This document shows, in pieces, positions 24,868-34,025 of a stretch of 64,000 bases of DNA. The number at the start of each line of letters is the position of its first letter. Position 1 is the stretch's first letter. Both the position numbers and the translations under genes were made by a program. The stretch is from Brevibacillus daliensis (GTDB taxonomy: Bacteria > Bacillota > Bacilli > Brevibacillales > Brevibacillaceae). The notes beneath the pieces are model-generated. The model had not been told where the DNA came from and ran no database searches. It saw only the letters and a program-made list of their open reading frames with translations. The stretch covers positions 35,051-99,050 of the forward strand of contig NZ_JAJISB010000036.1 of the NCBI RefSeq assembly GCF_021245735.1, read 5' to 3'.

Positions 24868-24897
24868 TTGACTTCCCCATGTCCTCCCACGTACAAT
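24868..24897 (+). promoter_or_regulatory. Promoter of the riboswitch-ade unit
   Basis: TTGACT (24868-24873) and TACAAT (24892-24897) are 18 bases apart, placing the transcript start about 20 bases before the riboswitch aptamer. Confidence 0.6.
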
Positions 24898-24923
24898 ACA
24901 AAACAATATCTATAAATAAATCA

Positions 24924-24992
24924 CCACGTATAATAATAGGAATATGGCCTATAAGTCTCTACCGAGCTACCGTAAATGGCTCGACTACGCGG
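24924..24992 (+). promoter_or_regulatory. Purine riboswitch aptamer, guanine/hypoxanthine type
   Basis: All parts of the purine aptamer are visible: P1 (24924-24930 with 24986-24992, one mismatch), the TATAAT junction, P2 with loop AATATGG, the GTCTCTACC joining segment, and P3 with loop CCGTAAAT. The base equal to position 74 is C (in CGACTACG), which in this class pairs with guanine or hypoxanthine; adenine aptamers have U. It precedes adenine deaminase. Confidence 0.88.
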
Positions 24993-25095
24993 ATAGAGTT
25001 AGCAGGGATCAGTAGTAAGTAAAAATGGGATGATGAATGGATAACGATTCTCCCTTTGACTTACGCGATTCTTTCTTTCTTGTCGGTGTATGGAG

Positions 25096-25125
25096 AACCC
25101 TCATGTTGGAACTTGAGGGTTTTTC
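25096..25125 (+). terminator. Attenuator terminator between riboswitch and ade
   Basis: AACCCTCA (25096-25103) pairs with TGAGGGTT (25114-25121), then TTTC. It lies between the promoter and the ade start codon, so it is likely the expression platform of the riboswitch. Confidence 0.65.
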
Positions 25126-25194
25126 TATACCCTGGGCAAGAAATAACAACTTTTCCGTCCTATCAATATAAGATATGAAGGAGCGAACAACATC

Positions 25195-26955
25195 ATGAAA
25201 AACCTGCAACTCACATCACAAATCCACGCATCTGCTGGTAGAAATCAAGCTGAACTTGTACTAAAAAACGGAACAATTATTAACGTATTTACCGGGGAGC
25301 TATACCAGGCTGACGTAGCGATAACTAATGGAATGATCGTAGGTATCGGTAAATACGAAGGTAATGAAAACATAGACGTAACAGGCAAATATATTAGTCC
25401 TGGCTTTATTGATGGACATGTTCATATTGAATCATCCATGGTTACCCCTGCTTCATTTGCTAATATTGTATTGCCACACGGGGTTACTACCGTCATTTGT
25501 GACCCACATGAGATTGCTAATGTATCGGGAGCAGCAGGCATTCAATATATGCTAGATAGTTCTGAAGGACTCGATCTGGACGTACACGTCATGCTTCCGT
25601 CCTGTGTTCCTTCCACCTCTTTTGAAAATGCGGGAGCTATCTTACACGCAGACGACCTGAAGCCTTTTTATCAACATCCACGAGTTCTAGGCTTGGCGGA
25701 AGTAATGGATTATCCTGCTGTACTGCGTGCAGACGAGGATATGGTGCAGAAGCTGGCTGATGCTAGGAACGTGAACAAAAAAATCGATGGTCATCTTGCA
25801 GGACTCTCCCATGATGCCATTAATGTATATATGACAGCTGGTATTCGTACCGACCATGAAGCTGTAACCATTGAAGACGCACAAGCTCGTATACGCCTAG
25901 GTATGTATCTCTTAATTCGCGAAGGCTCTGCTGCTAAGGACTTAACGAATCTCATTCCGGTTGTTAATGACCTAACAGCTACTCGCTGCCTGTTCTGCAC
26001 TGATGACAAGCATCTGGAAGACCTACTCGAGGAAGGTAGTATCGACCACAACGTGCGTCTGGCGATTCAACATGGTGTTGATCCAGTTACAGCTATTCGC
26101 ATGGCTACTTTAACTGCTGCTGAATGCTACGGCTTCTCAGAAAAAGGAGCTGTTGCTCCTGGGTATATCGCTGACCTGTTGGTTCTCGATAATGTAGAGC
26201 AAGTCGAGATTGCTCAAGTCTATAAAAATGGAAAGCTGATTGCCAAGGAAGGTAAAATGGTGGCAGCTCCTGCAACGGTTTTGCCTGCTCCTGAAGCTTT
26301 AACAAACACCGTGAACAATGCTTCCGTAACTACGGAGAGCTTGCACATTAAACTGGATGGCATACAGGAAGCGCACGTGATCGATGTAATTCCGAACAAA
26401 ATTATCACCAATCATCTGATACAAAAGGTTCAAGCAACAGATGGACAATTTGTTCCTTCCATTGAACATGATCTGGCAAAAATGGTGGTAATCGAACGTC
26501 ATCACGCTACTGGTCACGTTGGCCTTGGTATTGTAAAAGGCTTTACCTTACATGGCGGGGCCATCGCTACCACTATTGCTCATGACTCCCATAACATTAT
26601 TTCGGTTGGAATGAACGATGCAGATATTTTACTTGCCGTACAGACCTTGAAACAGATAAATGGCGGTTTGGTTGTTGTAAAAAATGGTCAGATACTTGCC
26701 TCCCTATCTCTTGAAATCAGTGGTTTAATGACGAATCGAGATGTGAATGATGTTCTTCGTGAACAGCATCGACTAGACGCAGCTTTACTTGAGGTAGGAG
26801 CTTCTCAGGAGTTTTCTTGCTTCTTGACACTCTCCTTCCTTGCTTTACCTGTTATTCCAGCTCTGAAGCTTACCGACATGGGCTTGTTTGATGTAGAACA
26901 CTTTCGACATATTGATGTAACCGTCCATAAGAAAACGGTCCCTGTGCTTTCGTAA
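25195..26955 (+). CDS. ade: Adenine deaminase
   Basis: A 586-residue protein, usual length for the Ade family. The amidohydrolase metal site is visible as PGFIDGHVHIESSM near residue 74, with CDPHEIANVSG near residue 102, DGHLAGLSH near residue 200, and the CTDDK block near residue 267. A C-terminal beta domain with GHVGLGIVKG follows. The enzyme turns adenine into hypoxanthine and ammonia for purine salvage. The leader has a guanine-type purine riboswitch and a terminator, so the product hypoxanthine or guanine probably feeds back on transcription. The ATG follows GAAGGAGCG. Confidence 0.95.
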   Translation: MKNLQLTSQIHASAGRNQAELVLKNGTIINVFTGELYQADVAITNGMIVGIGKYEGNENIDVTGKYISPGFIDGHVHIESSMVTPASFANIVLPHGVTTVICDPHEIANVSGAAGIQYMLDSSEGLDLDVHVMLPSCVPSTSFENAGAILHADDLKPFYQHPRVLGLAEVMDYPAVLRADEDMVQKLADARNVNKKIDGHLAGLSHDAINVYMTAGIRTDHEAVTIEDAQARIRLGMYLLIREGSAAKDLTNLIPVVNDLTATRCLFCTDDKHLEDLLEEGSIDHNVRLAIQHGVDPVTAIRMATLTAAECYGFSEKGAVAPGYIADLLVLDNVEQVEIAQVYKNGKLIAKEGKMVAAPATVLPAPEALTNTVNNASVTTESLHIKLDGIQEAHVIDVIPNKIITNHLIQKVQATDGQFVPSIEHDLAKMVVIERHHATGHVGLGIVKGFTLHGGAIATTIAHDSHNIISVGMNDADILLAVQTLKQINGGLVVVKNGQILASLSLEISGLMTNRDVNDVLREQHRLDAALLEVGASQEFSCFLTLSFLALPVIPALKLTDMGLFDVEHFRHIDVTVHKKTVPVLS

Positions 26956-26969
26956 TTCCATACATGCAT

Positions 26970-27009
26970 CCCCCAGTATCTATATCTATGATATTTGGGG
27001 GTTTTGTTT
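26970..27009 (+). terminator. Terminator of ade
   Basis: CCCCCAGTATC (26970-26980) pairs with GATATTTGGGGG (26990-27001), then TTTTGTTT. Confidence 0.85.
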
Positions 27010-27062
27010 ACAGATGAGGCTTTGCCTGCGCCAAAGGCTTGGCAAAGCCAATTTTTCTAATA
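27009..27062 (-). repeat. Interspersed repeat family 2, copy 4 (short)
   Basis: Reverse-orientation partial copy with AGGCTTTGCCTGCGCC and GGCTTGGCAAAGCCAA. It lies just after the ade terminator. Confidence 0.6.
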
Positions 27063-27303
27063 TGCTCATTGGTAATGTTTTGTACCTATCTAGCACATCT
27101 TTCCCTTGCTCCACACTCTAACTTCTCCTATGATGGAGGTTAGAGATTTTATCTGTATTCCCCCTCTTTCTTTGTCTAAACTTGCTAAAGACCGGGGTAT
27201 GCTGATAGAGAAGAGAGACAACTCGACTTACAAGACGAATCGATGTAACATTTTTTCTAATAGAATGACGAGTGTAACAGTGCGTAGCAAAGGAAGCTAG
27301 AAT

Positions 27304-27357
27304 GAAGAAGCATGTTTTTGGTCAGCAGGTAGATGAAGATCAAAAATATGCTTCTTC
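27304..27357. repeat. Inverted repeat resembling the outer arms of repeat family 1
   Basis: GAAGAAGCATGTTTTTGGTC (27304-27323) pairs with 27338-27357 with few mismatches. The arms resemble those of family 1 domain 2 (GAAGAAGCACATTTTTTGTC) but enclose only about 14 bases. The gap 27063-27417 holds no other recognisable feature. Confidence 0.5.
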
Positions 27358-27417
27358 CGCCTATTTCTCCTGTAGCTCCACCCCATTTTGAAAGAGTAGT
27401 TGGAGGTTTTGCATAAC

Positions 27418-29910
27418 GTGAAGAATCAATTAAGACGTGAAGATGTTGAGCTGTTAGCTCCTGCGGGTAACTGGGAGTGTATGAAGGCAGCCGTTGCCAA
27501 TGGAGCAGACGCTATCTTTTTTGGCGTAGAAAAGTTTAATGCGAGAGCACGTGCTGAGAACTTTCAGATGAAAGAATTGCCAGAGATTATGGCATATTTG
27601 CATATGTATGGAGTAAAAGGTTTTCTTACCTTTAATATATTGGTGTTCGAAAATGAGCTGGAAGATGCCAAAGAACTGATTGAAGCCTGTATTGACGCCG
27701 GGGTAGATGCTGTAATCGTACAGGACTTAGGGTTAGTGAAGCTGATTCGTGAGCTGAGTCCCGATTTCCCTATCCACGGTTCCACACAGATGACCATTAC
27801 TTCTCCAGAGGCTGTAGAATTTACGAAGCCATTTGATATGGAACGTGTCGTTCTAGGAAGGGAAAACTCGTTAAAAGAAATCCAGAAGATCGGGGAAAAG
27901 GCGAAACTTCCCATGGAGGTATTCGTCCACGGAGCACTATGCGTCTCCTATTCTGGGCAATGCTTGACCTCCGAAATGTGGGGCGGTCGCTCCGCGAACC
28001 GTGGTGAATGTGCGCAGGCTTGTCGTCTTCCCTACGATTTAATTGTGGATGGTATTCAAAAAGAGATGGGCAACATCGCCTATCTGCTTTCTCCAAAAGA
28101 TTTAGCTGCCATCGATATTATGCCAGAGTTGATTGAAGCTGGGGTTACCTCCTTTAAAATAGAAGGTCGTATGAAAACTCCTGAATATGTAGCCAATGTT
28201 GTGAGTAAATATCGTTCCGCAATTGATCGCTATTTTACTGGAGATGAGTCCAAGCCTAGCAAGGAAGAGGTTCGTGAACTGCAACAAAGCTTCTCACGCG
28301 GATTTACCCACGGGTTCCTAGAAGGAACAAATAACCGCTTGCTCTTGGACGGTAGCTTTCCGAAAAGCCGGGGCGTTTATCTAGGAACCGTTAAAAAAGT
28401 ATTGAAGCAAGCACTGCTTGTTGAGGTAAATACACCACTTAAGCGTGGAGATGGTATCGTATTTGACGCGGGAGATCCTACTCAGAAGGAAGAAGGCGGA
28501 CGTGTCTACGATATTTTGGATCGAGGAAGAAAAGTAGAAGGCGAAGTAAAACAAGGTCTTTACGAGATTGTGATGGGGCGTAACGATGTAAAACTATCAC
28601 GTATTCATGTAGGAGACCGTGTTTGGAAAACGAATGATCCTGAATTAAATAAACGTCTTCGTAAAACATTTGAAACCGAGAAGCCATACCGCACCTTCCC
28701 GCTTGCCCTTCATGTAACTGGTAAGATTGGAGAGCCGCTTACTACGGTTTGGATTGATGAAAAAGCGAACAATGCTGTTACCATAACATCTAGTATGCCA
28801 CTGGAACAGGCGATGAAGCGTCCACTTTCCGCTCCTACTCTGTTTGATCAATTCAGCCGTCTGGGAGGAACCTTGTTCCATCTCACAGAAGATCGTTTAA
28901 CCGTAGATCTTACTGGTGATGTAATCGTGCCGATGAGCGAATTGAATCGCATGCGTCGGGAAGCATCTGAACAACTTCTGTATCTACGTCGTAAACCACC
29001 TGTTTACGTAAAGAACCAGGTAGCTGTATATGGTGATACGAAAGATTCTGTGCCTGTAACTAACCCTAATCTGATTGCACTTTGCCGTTCCCTTGAACAG
29101 CTTGCGGCAGCAGCGCAGACAGATGTTGATTTCTTATATGCCGATTTTGAATTTGTAAAGCAATACCCTGCTGCGGTTAAGCTAGCGCATCAATATGGTA
29201 AAAAAATTGCTTTGGCAACCATGCGTATTCATATGCCTGATGAAAACGGTGTACTTGCGCTTATCGCCAAAAGTAAACCAGATGCCATCCTAGTTCGAAA
29301 TACAGGAGCGCTATATTACTACCTATCTCGTCAGGAAGAAATCAAGATACCATTGATCGGTGATTTCTCACTTAACATTGCGAACCATAAAGCAGTTGAG
29401 CTATTCATGGGCTGTGGTCTGTTACGTGTAACACCATCCTACGATCTGAACATTCAACAGATGGTCGACATGTTAGCAAAAGCCGATGCCTCCCAGGTGG
29501 AGCTCGTTATTCATCAGCACTTGCCGATGTTCCACACCGAACATTGTATCTATTGCACCTTTATGAGTGAAGGTACAGATCATACGAACTGTGGAACACC
29601 ATGTGAAACATCTCGTGCTTCGTTGCAGGACCGTGTTGGCTTCTCTCACCCTGTTCGCGTCGATACTGGTTGCCGTAATACGGTATACAATGCTATCGAC
29701 CAATCAGGTGCTGAGTATCTGCCAGAATTTAAACGTTTGGGTGTTGGCAGCTATCGAGTTGAATTCCTGGAAGAGGAACCTGCCCGCGTGCAGGAGGTCA
29801 TCCAGTTATATAGAAAAGCATTGAATGGAGAAATCAGTGGTACAAAGGTATGGAAAACACTGAAATCAACCAATCAATTGGGAGTAACACGTGGACAACT
29901 AACCAAATAA
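27418..29910 (+). CDS. U32 family peptidase-like protein (RlhA-type, with DUF3656)
   Basis: A protein of about 830 residues. The first 400 residues form the U32 domain: LLAPAGNWECMKAAVANGAD, HGSTQMTI, ERVVLGREN, then the CLTSEMWGGRSANRGECAQAC block, a Cys set that probably holds an iron-sulfur cluster. A DUF3656-type middle region and a second Cys set near the end (HCIYCTFM...NCGTPCE) follow. E. coli RlhA of this layout makes 5-hydroxycytidine in 23S rRNA, so an RNA hydroxylation role is more likely than proteolysis; this is inference. Start choice: GGAGG at 27402 precedes a GTG at 27418 by 11 bases. A DUF1128 gene follows after 14 bases. Confidence 0.82.
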   Translation: MKNQLRREDVELLAPAGNWECMKAAVANGADAIFFGVEKFNARARAENFQMKELPEIMAYLHMYGVKGFLTFNILVFENELEDAKELIEACIDAGVDAVIVQDLGLVKLIRELSPDFPIHGSTQMTITSPEAVEFTKPFDMERVVLGRENSLKEIQKIGEKAKLPMEVFVHGALCVSYSGQCLTSEMWGGRSANRGECAQACRLPYDLIVDGIQKEMGNIAYLLSPKDLAAIDIMPELIEAGVTSFKIEGRMKTPEYVANVVSKYRSAIDRYFTGDESKPSKEEVRELQQSFSRGFTHGFLEGTNNRLLLDGSFPKSRGVYLGTVKKVLKQALLVEVNTPLKRGDGIVFDAGDPTQKEEGGRVYDILDRGRKVEGEVKQGLYEIVMGRNDVKLSRIHVGDRVWKTNDPELNKRLRKTFETEKPYRTFPLALHVTGKIGEPLTTVWIDEKANNAVTITSSMPLEQAMKRPLSAPTLFDQFSRLGGTLFHLTEDRLTVDLTGDVIVPMSELNRMRREASEQLLYLRRKPPVYVKNQVAVYGDTKDSVPVTNPNLIALCRSLEQLAAAAQTDVDFLYADFEFVKQYPAAVKLAHQYGKKIALATMRIHMPDENGVLALIAKSKPDAILVRNTGALYYYLSRQEEIKIPLIGDFSLNIANHKAVELFMGCGLLRVTPSYDLNIQQMVDMLAKADASQVELVIHQHLPMFHTEHCIYCTFMSEGTDHTNCGTPCETSRASLQDRVGFSHPVRVDTGCRNTVYNAIDQSGAEYLPEFKRLGVGSYRVEFLEEEPARVQEVIQLYRKALNGEISGTKVWKTLKSTNQLGVTRGQLTK

Positions 29911-29924
29911 AGGGGAGAAACAAG

Positions 29925-30152
29925 ATGGCAAACCTGCAGGAAGCGACACAAGAAAACCTGGCCGTTCTGATTGATGGGATTAAAAGTAAGCTAAACATGG
30001 CTAATACACAAGTGATGCGTCCAGAAGACTTCAGCCTGGATTACTATGAGGATCTGCTCTATCTCTACAACATGGTACAAAAGAAAACATCATTCAGCAT
30101 CAATGAAATGACAGCTATTGTTGAAGAATTAGGCAACATGCGCAAGAGCTAA
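29925..30152 (+). CDS. DUF1128 (YfkK-like) protein
   Basis: A 75-residue soluble helical protein matching the DUF1128 family of Bacillales (VMRPEDFSLDYYEDLLYLYNMV core). The function is unknown. Start choice: AGGGGAG just before the ATG at 29925. The open frame extends upstream into the U32 gene but without a ribosome site. It follows the U32 gene by 14 bases, so both share an mRNA ending at the terminator after it. Confidence 0.8.
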   Translation: MANLQEATQENLAVLIDGIKSKLNMANTQVMRPEDFSLDYYEDLLYLYNMVQKKTSFSINEMTAIVEELGNMRKS

Positions 30153-30166
30153 TACTTGGTGAACAT

Positions 30167-30206
30167 AAAAGAGGAAGTGCCACTTTGGTTTCTTCCTCTT
30201 TTTTTC
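30167..30206 (+). terminator. Terminator of the U32-DUF1128 operon
   Basis: AAAAGAGGAAG (30167-30177) pairs with CTTCCTCTTTT (30192-30202), then more T. Confidence 0.85.
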
Positions 30207-30209
30207 TGT

Positions 30210-30283
30210 GAAAAACGTCTTGACGTTTTTCATACAAGTGGATGTGACCGCTTGCGGTCCAACAAAACGGTCATGACCGTTTT
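30210..30283. other. Three short perfect palindromes in a row
   Basis: GAAAAACGTC-tt-GACGTTTTTC (30210-30231), GACCGC-tt-GCGGTC (30245-30258) and AAAACGGTCA-TGACCGTTTT (30264-30283) lie between a terminator and the ribosome site of the GNAT gene. The middle and last share GACCG/CGGTC. None has a T-run, so they are not simple terminators. Confidence 0.6.
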
Positions 30284-30310
30284 ATTAGAAAAAGGAGAGG
30301 ACTCCCACAT

Positions 30311-30775
30311 ATGATATCCATTCGTAAGCTTGCCCCTGCTGATGCAGAAGCCTATCTGCAATTACGTCTCTTAGCATTGCAAGAAAGCCCGAATTCATTT
30401 AGCACTTCGTATGAAGATACGATTAAACATCCTGACTTGCGTTCCAAGTTCGAAGGAAGACTTACTCATCATCCCGATACAATTAACTTGGGAGCTTTCG
30501 ATGGCGATAACCTGCTAAGTGTAGCAACAATCCGTCGGGAAAGTAACTCAAAACTACGTCACAAGGGCAGTATCGTAGCCGTTTATACCACTCCAGCAAG
30601 ACGGGGAGAAGGTATTTCTCGAAAGGTAATAACCGAGTTAATCAACCAAGCCAAGCAGATGGATGGTCTTGAACAGCTACAACTGTCTGTTACAACTAGT
30701 AATACACCTGCTTATCAGCTTTATCTATCATTAGGCTTTGAGATGTATGGTACTAAAAAAACGCCCTCAAAATAG
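30311..30775 (+). CDS. GNAT N-acetyltransferase, C-terminus short
   Basis: A 154-residue protein with the GNAT fold: IRKLAPADAEAYLQLR at the start, the VYTTPARRGEGISRKVI acetyl-CoA loop near residue 90-105, and the NTPAYQLYLSLGFEMYGT block near the end. Relatives normally continue about 15-20 residues beyond GFxxYGTE; here the frame ends at TKKTPSK in an A-rich stretch. This may be natural or a frameshift in the A-run. The substrate is unknown. The start has an AAAAGGAGAGG site. Confidence 0.75.
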   Translation: MISIRKLAPADAEAYLQLRLLALQESPNSFSTSYEDTIKHPDLRSKFEGRLTHHPDTINLGAFDGDNLLSVATIRRESNSKLRHKGSIVAVYTTPARRGEGISRKVITELINQAKQMDGLEQLQLSVTTSNTPAYQLYLSLGFEMYGTKKTPSK

Positions 30776-30864
30776 AAGGACGTTATCTTGATGAGTATTT
30801 AATGGTGTTGTGGTTAAAAGACTTTGTCTAAATGTGAGAAGTATGAGATACCTCAACTCACAAC

Positions 30865-30909
30865 AAAGCAGAGGTCTAGTGTCAAAAAGACGCTATCTCT
30901 CTGCTTTTT
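30865..30909. terminator. Bidirectional terminator
   Basis: AAAGCAGAG (30865-30873) pairs with CTCTGCTTT (30899-30907), and the inner TAGTGTC/GACGCTA adds to the stem. A T-run follows. Confidence 0.75.
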
Positions 30910-31007
30910 CTATTTTTAGGAAAAGAAGAAATGATGATGAGTTTACTTGAGGTTAGAAGTGCAGGTGGGGTGTCAGCATAGTGATTCTAGCAAACAGATA
31001 AAAACTA

Positions 31008-31682
31008 TTATACTTGACCATCATGTAAAAGATTATACTTCAAGGCGTAATCTACCAGTTCACTCTTTCTGGTAACGTTTATCTTATTCATTATCCTTGT
31101 CTTATGGGTATCAATCGTTTTGATACTAACGGATAATTCTTTAGCTGTCTCAACTAATGTATATCCTCTTGCTAGAAAACCCAACACCTCCCTCTCACGT
31201 GGACTTAAGATCACATTAGGATCTTTCATGTCTGATTCTTTTGGAGGCTTTTTTTGGAACGTCGATGTGAGTATTGTCTGAACTTCTTGCGGTCGAAGGT
31301 ATACGTATCCGTTCATAACATAGTCAATAGCTGTGTATAGCTCCTCATCTACCGCCGCCTTAGGAATGTAACCGGAGGCTCCCTCCTTCATGATTGAAGT
31401 AATATACTCTTCATCCTCATGCATCGTGAGCACGATGACTTTAGCTTGTTCATGTCTCAATTTTATTTCTCTTAGTACCTGAATGCCGTCCAGACGAGGC
31501 ATACTGATATCAAGTAATAAAATATGGGGTTTCACTTCTTCATAAAGCCGTAGCGCTTCAATTCCATCAGCAGCTTCCCCGACAACCTTGAAAGATGGTT
31601 TTTTTTGCAATAACAGTTTTAATCCTGCTCGTAATAAAGCATGATCATCAACTATCATGATTTCTATTGTCTTTTCCATCAC
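31008..31682 (-). CDS. NarL/LuxR-type response regulator of the organophosphate uptake system
   Basis: A 224-residue regulator. The receiver domain has VDDH near residue 11, the phospho-acceptor Asp in LLLDISMP near residue 57, and KAAVDEE after the conserved Lys. The C-terminal LuxR-type helix-turn-helix has LSPREREVLGFLARGYTLVETAKELSVSIKTIDTHKTRIM. Its start overlaps the kinase gene by 35 bases. The likely target is the phosphoglycerate-type transporter gene that begins on the opposite strand beyond the binding protein. Confidence 0.88.
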   Translation of the reverse strand: MMEKTIEIMIVDDHALLRAGLKLLLQKKPSFKVVGEAADGIEALRLYEEVKPHILLLDISMPRLDGIQVLREIKLRHEQAKVIVLTMHEDEEYITSIMKEGASGYIPKAAVDEELYTAIDYVMNGYVYLRPQEVQTILTSTFQKKPPKESDMKDPNVILSPREREVLGFLARGYTLVETAKELSVSIKTIDTHKTRIMNKINVTRKSELVDYALKYNLLHDGQV

Positions 31683-33108
31683 TACACCCTTTTTCCAATT
31701 TGAACGGGATTGATACCATTAGTTCAGTCCCGCCAAGATTTGTAGTTTTGATAAAGAAATAACCGCCTAGTAATTCCGCTCTTTCTTGCATACCATATAT
31801 CCCAATCCGATTTTCCTTGCGTGCCTTCTCAAAGTCTTTTGGTCGTATTCCTTGACCATTATCACGAATAGTTAATTCTATAAATTGATCAGCGATAACC
31901 ATATTAATTACAATCTGCGTCGCTATCGTATGTTTTATTACATTAGTCATACTTTCTTGGAGAATGCGATACAAAGCTACAGCAATATGATCATCAATAT
32001 GGAGGTCTTCATCTGGAACTGAGAGAATAATTTGAACCTCATACTTTTCTTCATACTTTTTCGTATATTTCTTTATAGCTGCAATTAAGCCCATATCATC
32101 TAAAATAGGTGGGCGTAATTCCACTGCTAAATCTCTTATTTCTCGTAAAATACTCGCAGCCGTCTCCCGGCTGGATAATAGTAGTTGATGATGTTCAGTA
32201 TCCTTTGCCTCATTTGCCAGAACACTCATTGTCACCATTAGCGAAGTAAGAGCTTGGCTTGTTTCATCATGAAGTTCTCGGGAAATCCTTTTTCTCTCTT
32301 CTTCCTGTGCTGATAAAAGTTTTAGAATTAGCATATCTCGAAGTCTCTCTTTTTCTTGAAGCTCCTTCAACAGAATTTCTACTTCCCCGTTAGCACTAAT
32401 TAAGTTGTCAGCCATCTCATTAAAAGTATGGGCAAGCCTTCCTACTTCATCGTCACTCGTAACTTTAGCTCGCAAGGATAATTTCCCTGCTGATATACCT
32501 GTTGCTACAGCAACTAAATTATTTATCGGCTTCGTGATGAAGTGGGTAACATAATACGTTATAACAGCTGTTGCTATGCAAACTATTAATGTCGCAATAA
32601 TTAATTTGACAATTTTATTTACAATATAGGTTTGATACGATGCTTCTGACATACCTACACGAACGAATCCAATATCCCCCTCCTCAATAGGAATAAGAAT
32701 ATCGTGAATCTTACCTTCATCTGAAGTTAGGGTAGCAATTTGTAATTTGTTTGTACCATTAGGGGTATGTGCGCGTAATATCCCTTTTGGCAAATGTCCT
32801 AAAAATGTGTCTCCTACAAGACCGTTATTGTTATTGATTACCAGGATATATCGAACATCTTCGTTCGATTTTTGTACTTCAGAAACAAGGAGATGGAGAG
32901 AATATTGATCATCTGTAAGAATGTAATCAGAGCACAATCCCATAATATTATTTGCAATGTTAACTCCACGTTTCTTAAGATCTTCAGCCATCATTTCCGA
33001 AAGAGAGTCCCAAATAATTGATCCCAATACTGTAGCAAGGATGAGCAACGCGGTAAAGATAACTCCAAATATCTTCTGGTTAATCTGAAGCTTGTTCATC
33101 CACCTCAT
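31648..33108 (-). CDS. Membrane sensor histidine kinase of the organophosphate uptake system
   Basis: A 486-residue kinase. A first membrane helix (residues 14-34), an extracellular region of about 140 residues, and a second helix near residue 165-190 are followed by a HAMP domain. The HisKA_3 dimerisation domain has RISRELHDETSQALTSLM with the phospho-acceptor His. The ATPase domain has an ILQESMTNVIKH N-box and DNGQGI. Its gene lies between a PhnD-like lipoprotein and the response regulator with overlaps on both sides, so the lipoprotein probably presents the ligand to its extracellular domain, as HptA is thought to do for HptS. Confidence 0.88.
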   Translation of the reverse strand: MRWMNKLQINQKIFGVIFTALLILATVLGSIIWDSLSEMMAEDLKKRGVNIANNIMGLCSDYILTDDQYSLHLLVSEVQKSNEDVRYILVINNNNGLVGDTFLGHLPKGILRAHTPNGTNKLQIATLTSDEGKIHDILIPIEEGDIGFVRVGMSEASYQTYIVNKIVKLIIATLIVCIATAVITYYVTHFITKPINNLVAVATGISAGKLSLRAKVTSDDEVGRLAHTFNEMADNLISANGEVEILLKELQEKERLRDMLILKLLSAQEEERKRISRELHDETSQALTSLMVTMSVLANEAKDTEHHQLLLSSRETAASILREIRDLAVELRPPILDDMGLIAAIKKYTKKYEEKYEVQIILSVPDEDLHIDDHIAVALYRILQESMTNVIKHTIATQIVINMVIADQFIELTIRDNGQGIRPKDFEKARKENRIGIYGMQERAELLGGYFFIKTTNLGGTELMVSIPFKLEKGCSDGKDNRNHDS

Positions 33109-34025
33109 AGTTGACCTCTTTTATCAGCATTGTTACTAAAATAAGGATCATAATATTTCGAATCAAAAGGAACGAAGCGGTCTATAAACAGACCCTTTAA
33201 CGCTGGTTTTAGAGTTGGTTGCTCATGCATGGACATAAAAAGTTCTTTAATAATATTCTTTTCTTCATCTGATAAGCTACTACTGATTACCACTGGACCA
33301 GTACCAACTGGCTCCGATTTTTCAATGATTTGTAAAGAATTAATAATATCGGGATTTTCTAGCTTAGCTTGTTCATAGACCAAACTATTAACAGCTGCTG
33401 CGTCGACAACTCTATTCATTACAGCCTTAAGTGATTTTTCATGACTGTATGTATAAGTATAGCTTTCAAAGAAATGTTCCGGTGTCTCATTAATTTCAGC
33501 TAATTTTTTGCTTACAAAGATATAGCTGGAATAACTACTAGGATCGGCTATGGCGACTCTTTTTTCTCTTAATTCATTAATATCTGAAATATGACTGTCA
33601 CGGTTTACAATCAGATAACCATAATAATATGGAACACCCATTCTCTCTTGCATTGCAATCGCTTCGAGACCCTTATCTTGTCCATTTGTTAAAAAGGCAC
33701 CTGATGATAGCAATGCTATATCTGCCCCACCATTCATCATTAATGTACTAATTTCGTTGTAGCTCTTGCGCTGAATAAGAACAGCTGGCCTATTAAGTTG
33801 TTCTCCTAGATAATCAGTAATTTTTCTATAGTGCATGATTGTATGACTTGGTGACAATACACCTGATATAGCCACACGAATCGGAGACTGCGTATCGTCA
33901 AGATAAGCTGCGGGGGGAGATTCTGACTCTGAAAAAATAATCTGATAATTCGAAATACTTCTCGAGCATCCTGAAACAAGGCAAATGATCAATATCATAA
34001 GTAGTAACTTTGACAGCCTTCTCAT
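33105..34025 (-). CDS. PhnD-like substrate-binding lipoprotein
   Basis: A 306-residue protein with a lipobox signal peptide (LLLMILIICLVSGC, Cys20). The mature part has the PhnD/periplasmic binding fold: VAISGVLSPS near residue 50, GGADIALLSSGAF near residue 99-111, and VAIADPSSYSSYIF. PhnD relatives bind phosphate, phosphonates or phosphate esters. No ABC permease or ATPase is present, and the gene overlaps the kinase gene by four bases, so it likely serves as a sensor subunit rather than for transport, like HptA of staphylococci and PgtC of Salmonella. Confidence 0.82.
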   Translation of the reverse strand: MRRLSKLLLMILIICLVSGCSRSISNYQIIFSESESPPAAYLDDTQSPIRVAISGVLSPSHTIMHYRKITDYLGEQLNRPAVLIQRKSYNEISTLMMNGGADIALLSSGAFLTNGQDKGLEAIAMQERMGVPYYYGYLIVNRDSHISDINELREKRVAIADPSSYSSYIFVSKKLAEINETPEHFFESYTYTYSHEKSLKAVMNRVVDAAAVNSLVYEQAKLENPDIINSLQIIEKSEPVGTGPVVISSSLSDEEKNIIKELFMSMHEQPTLKPALKGLFIDRFVPFDSKYYDPYFSNNADKRGQL

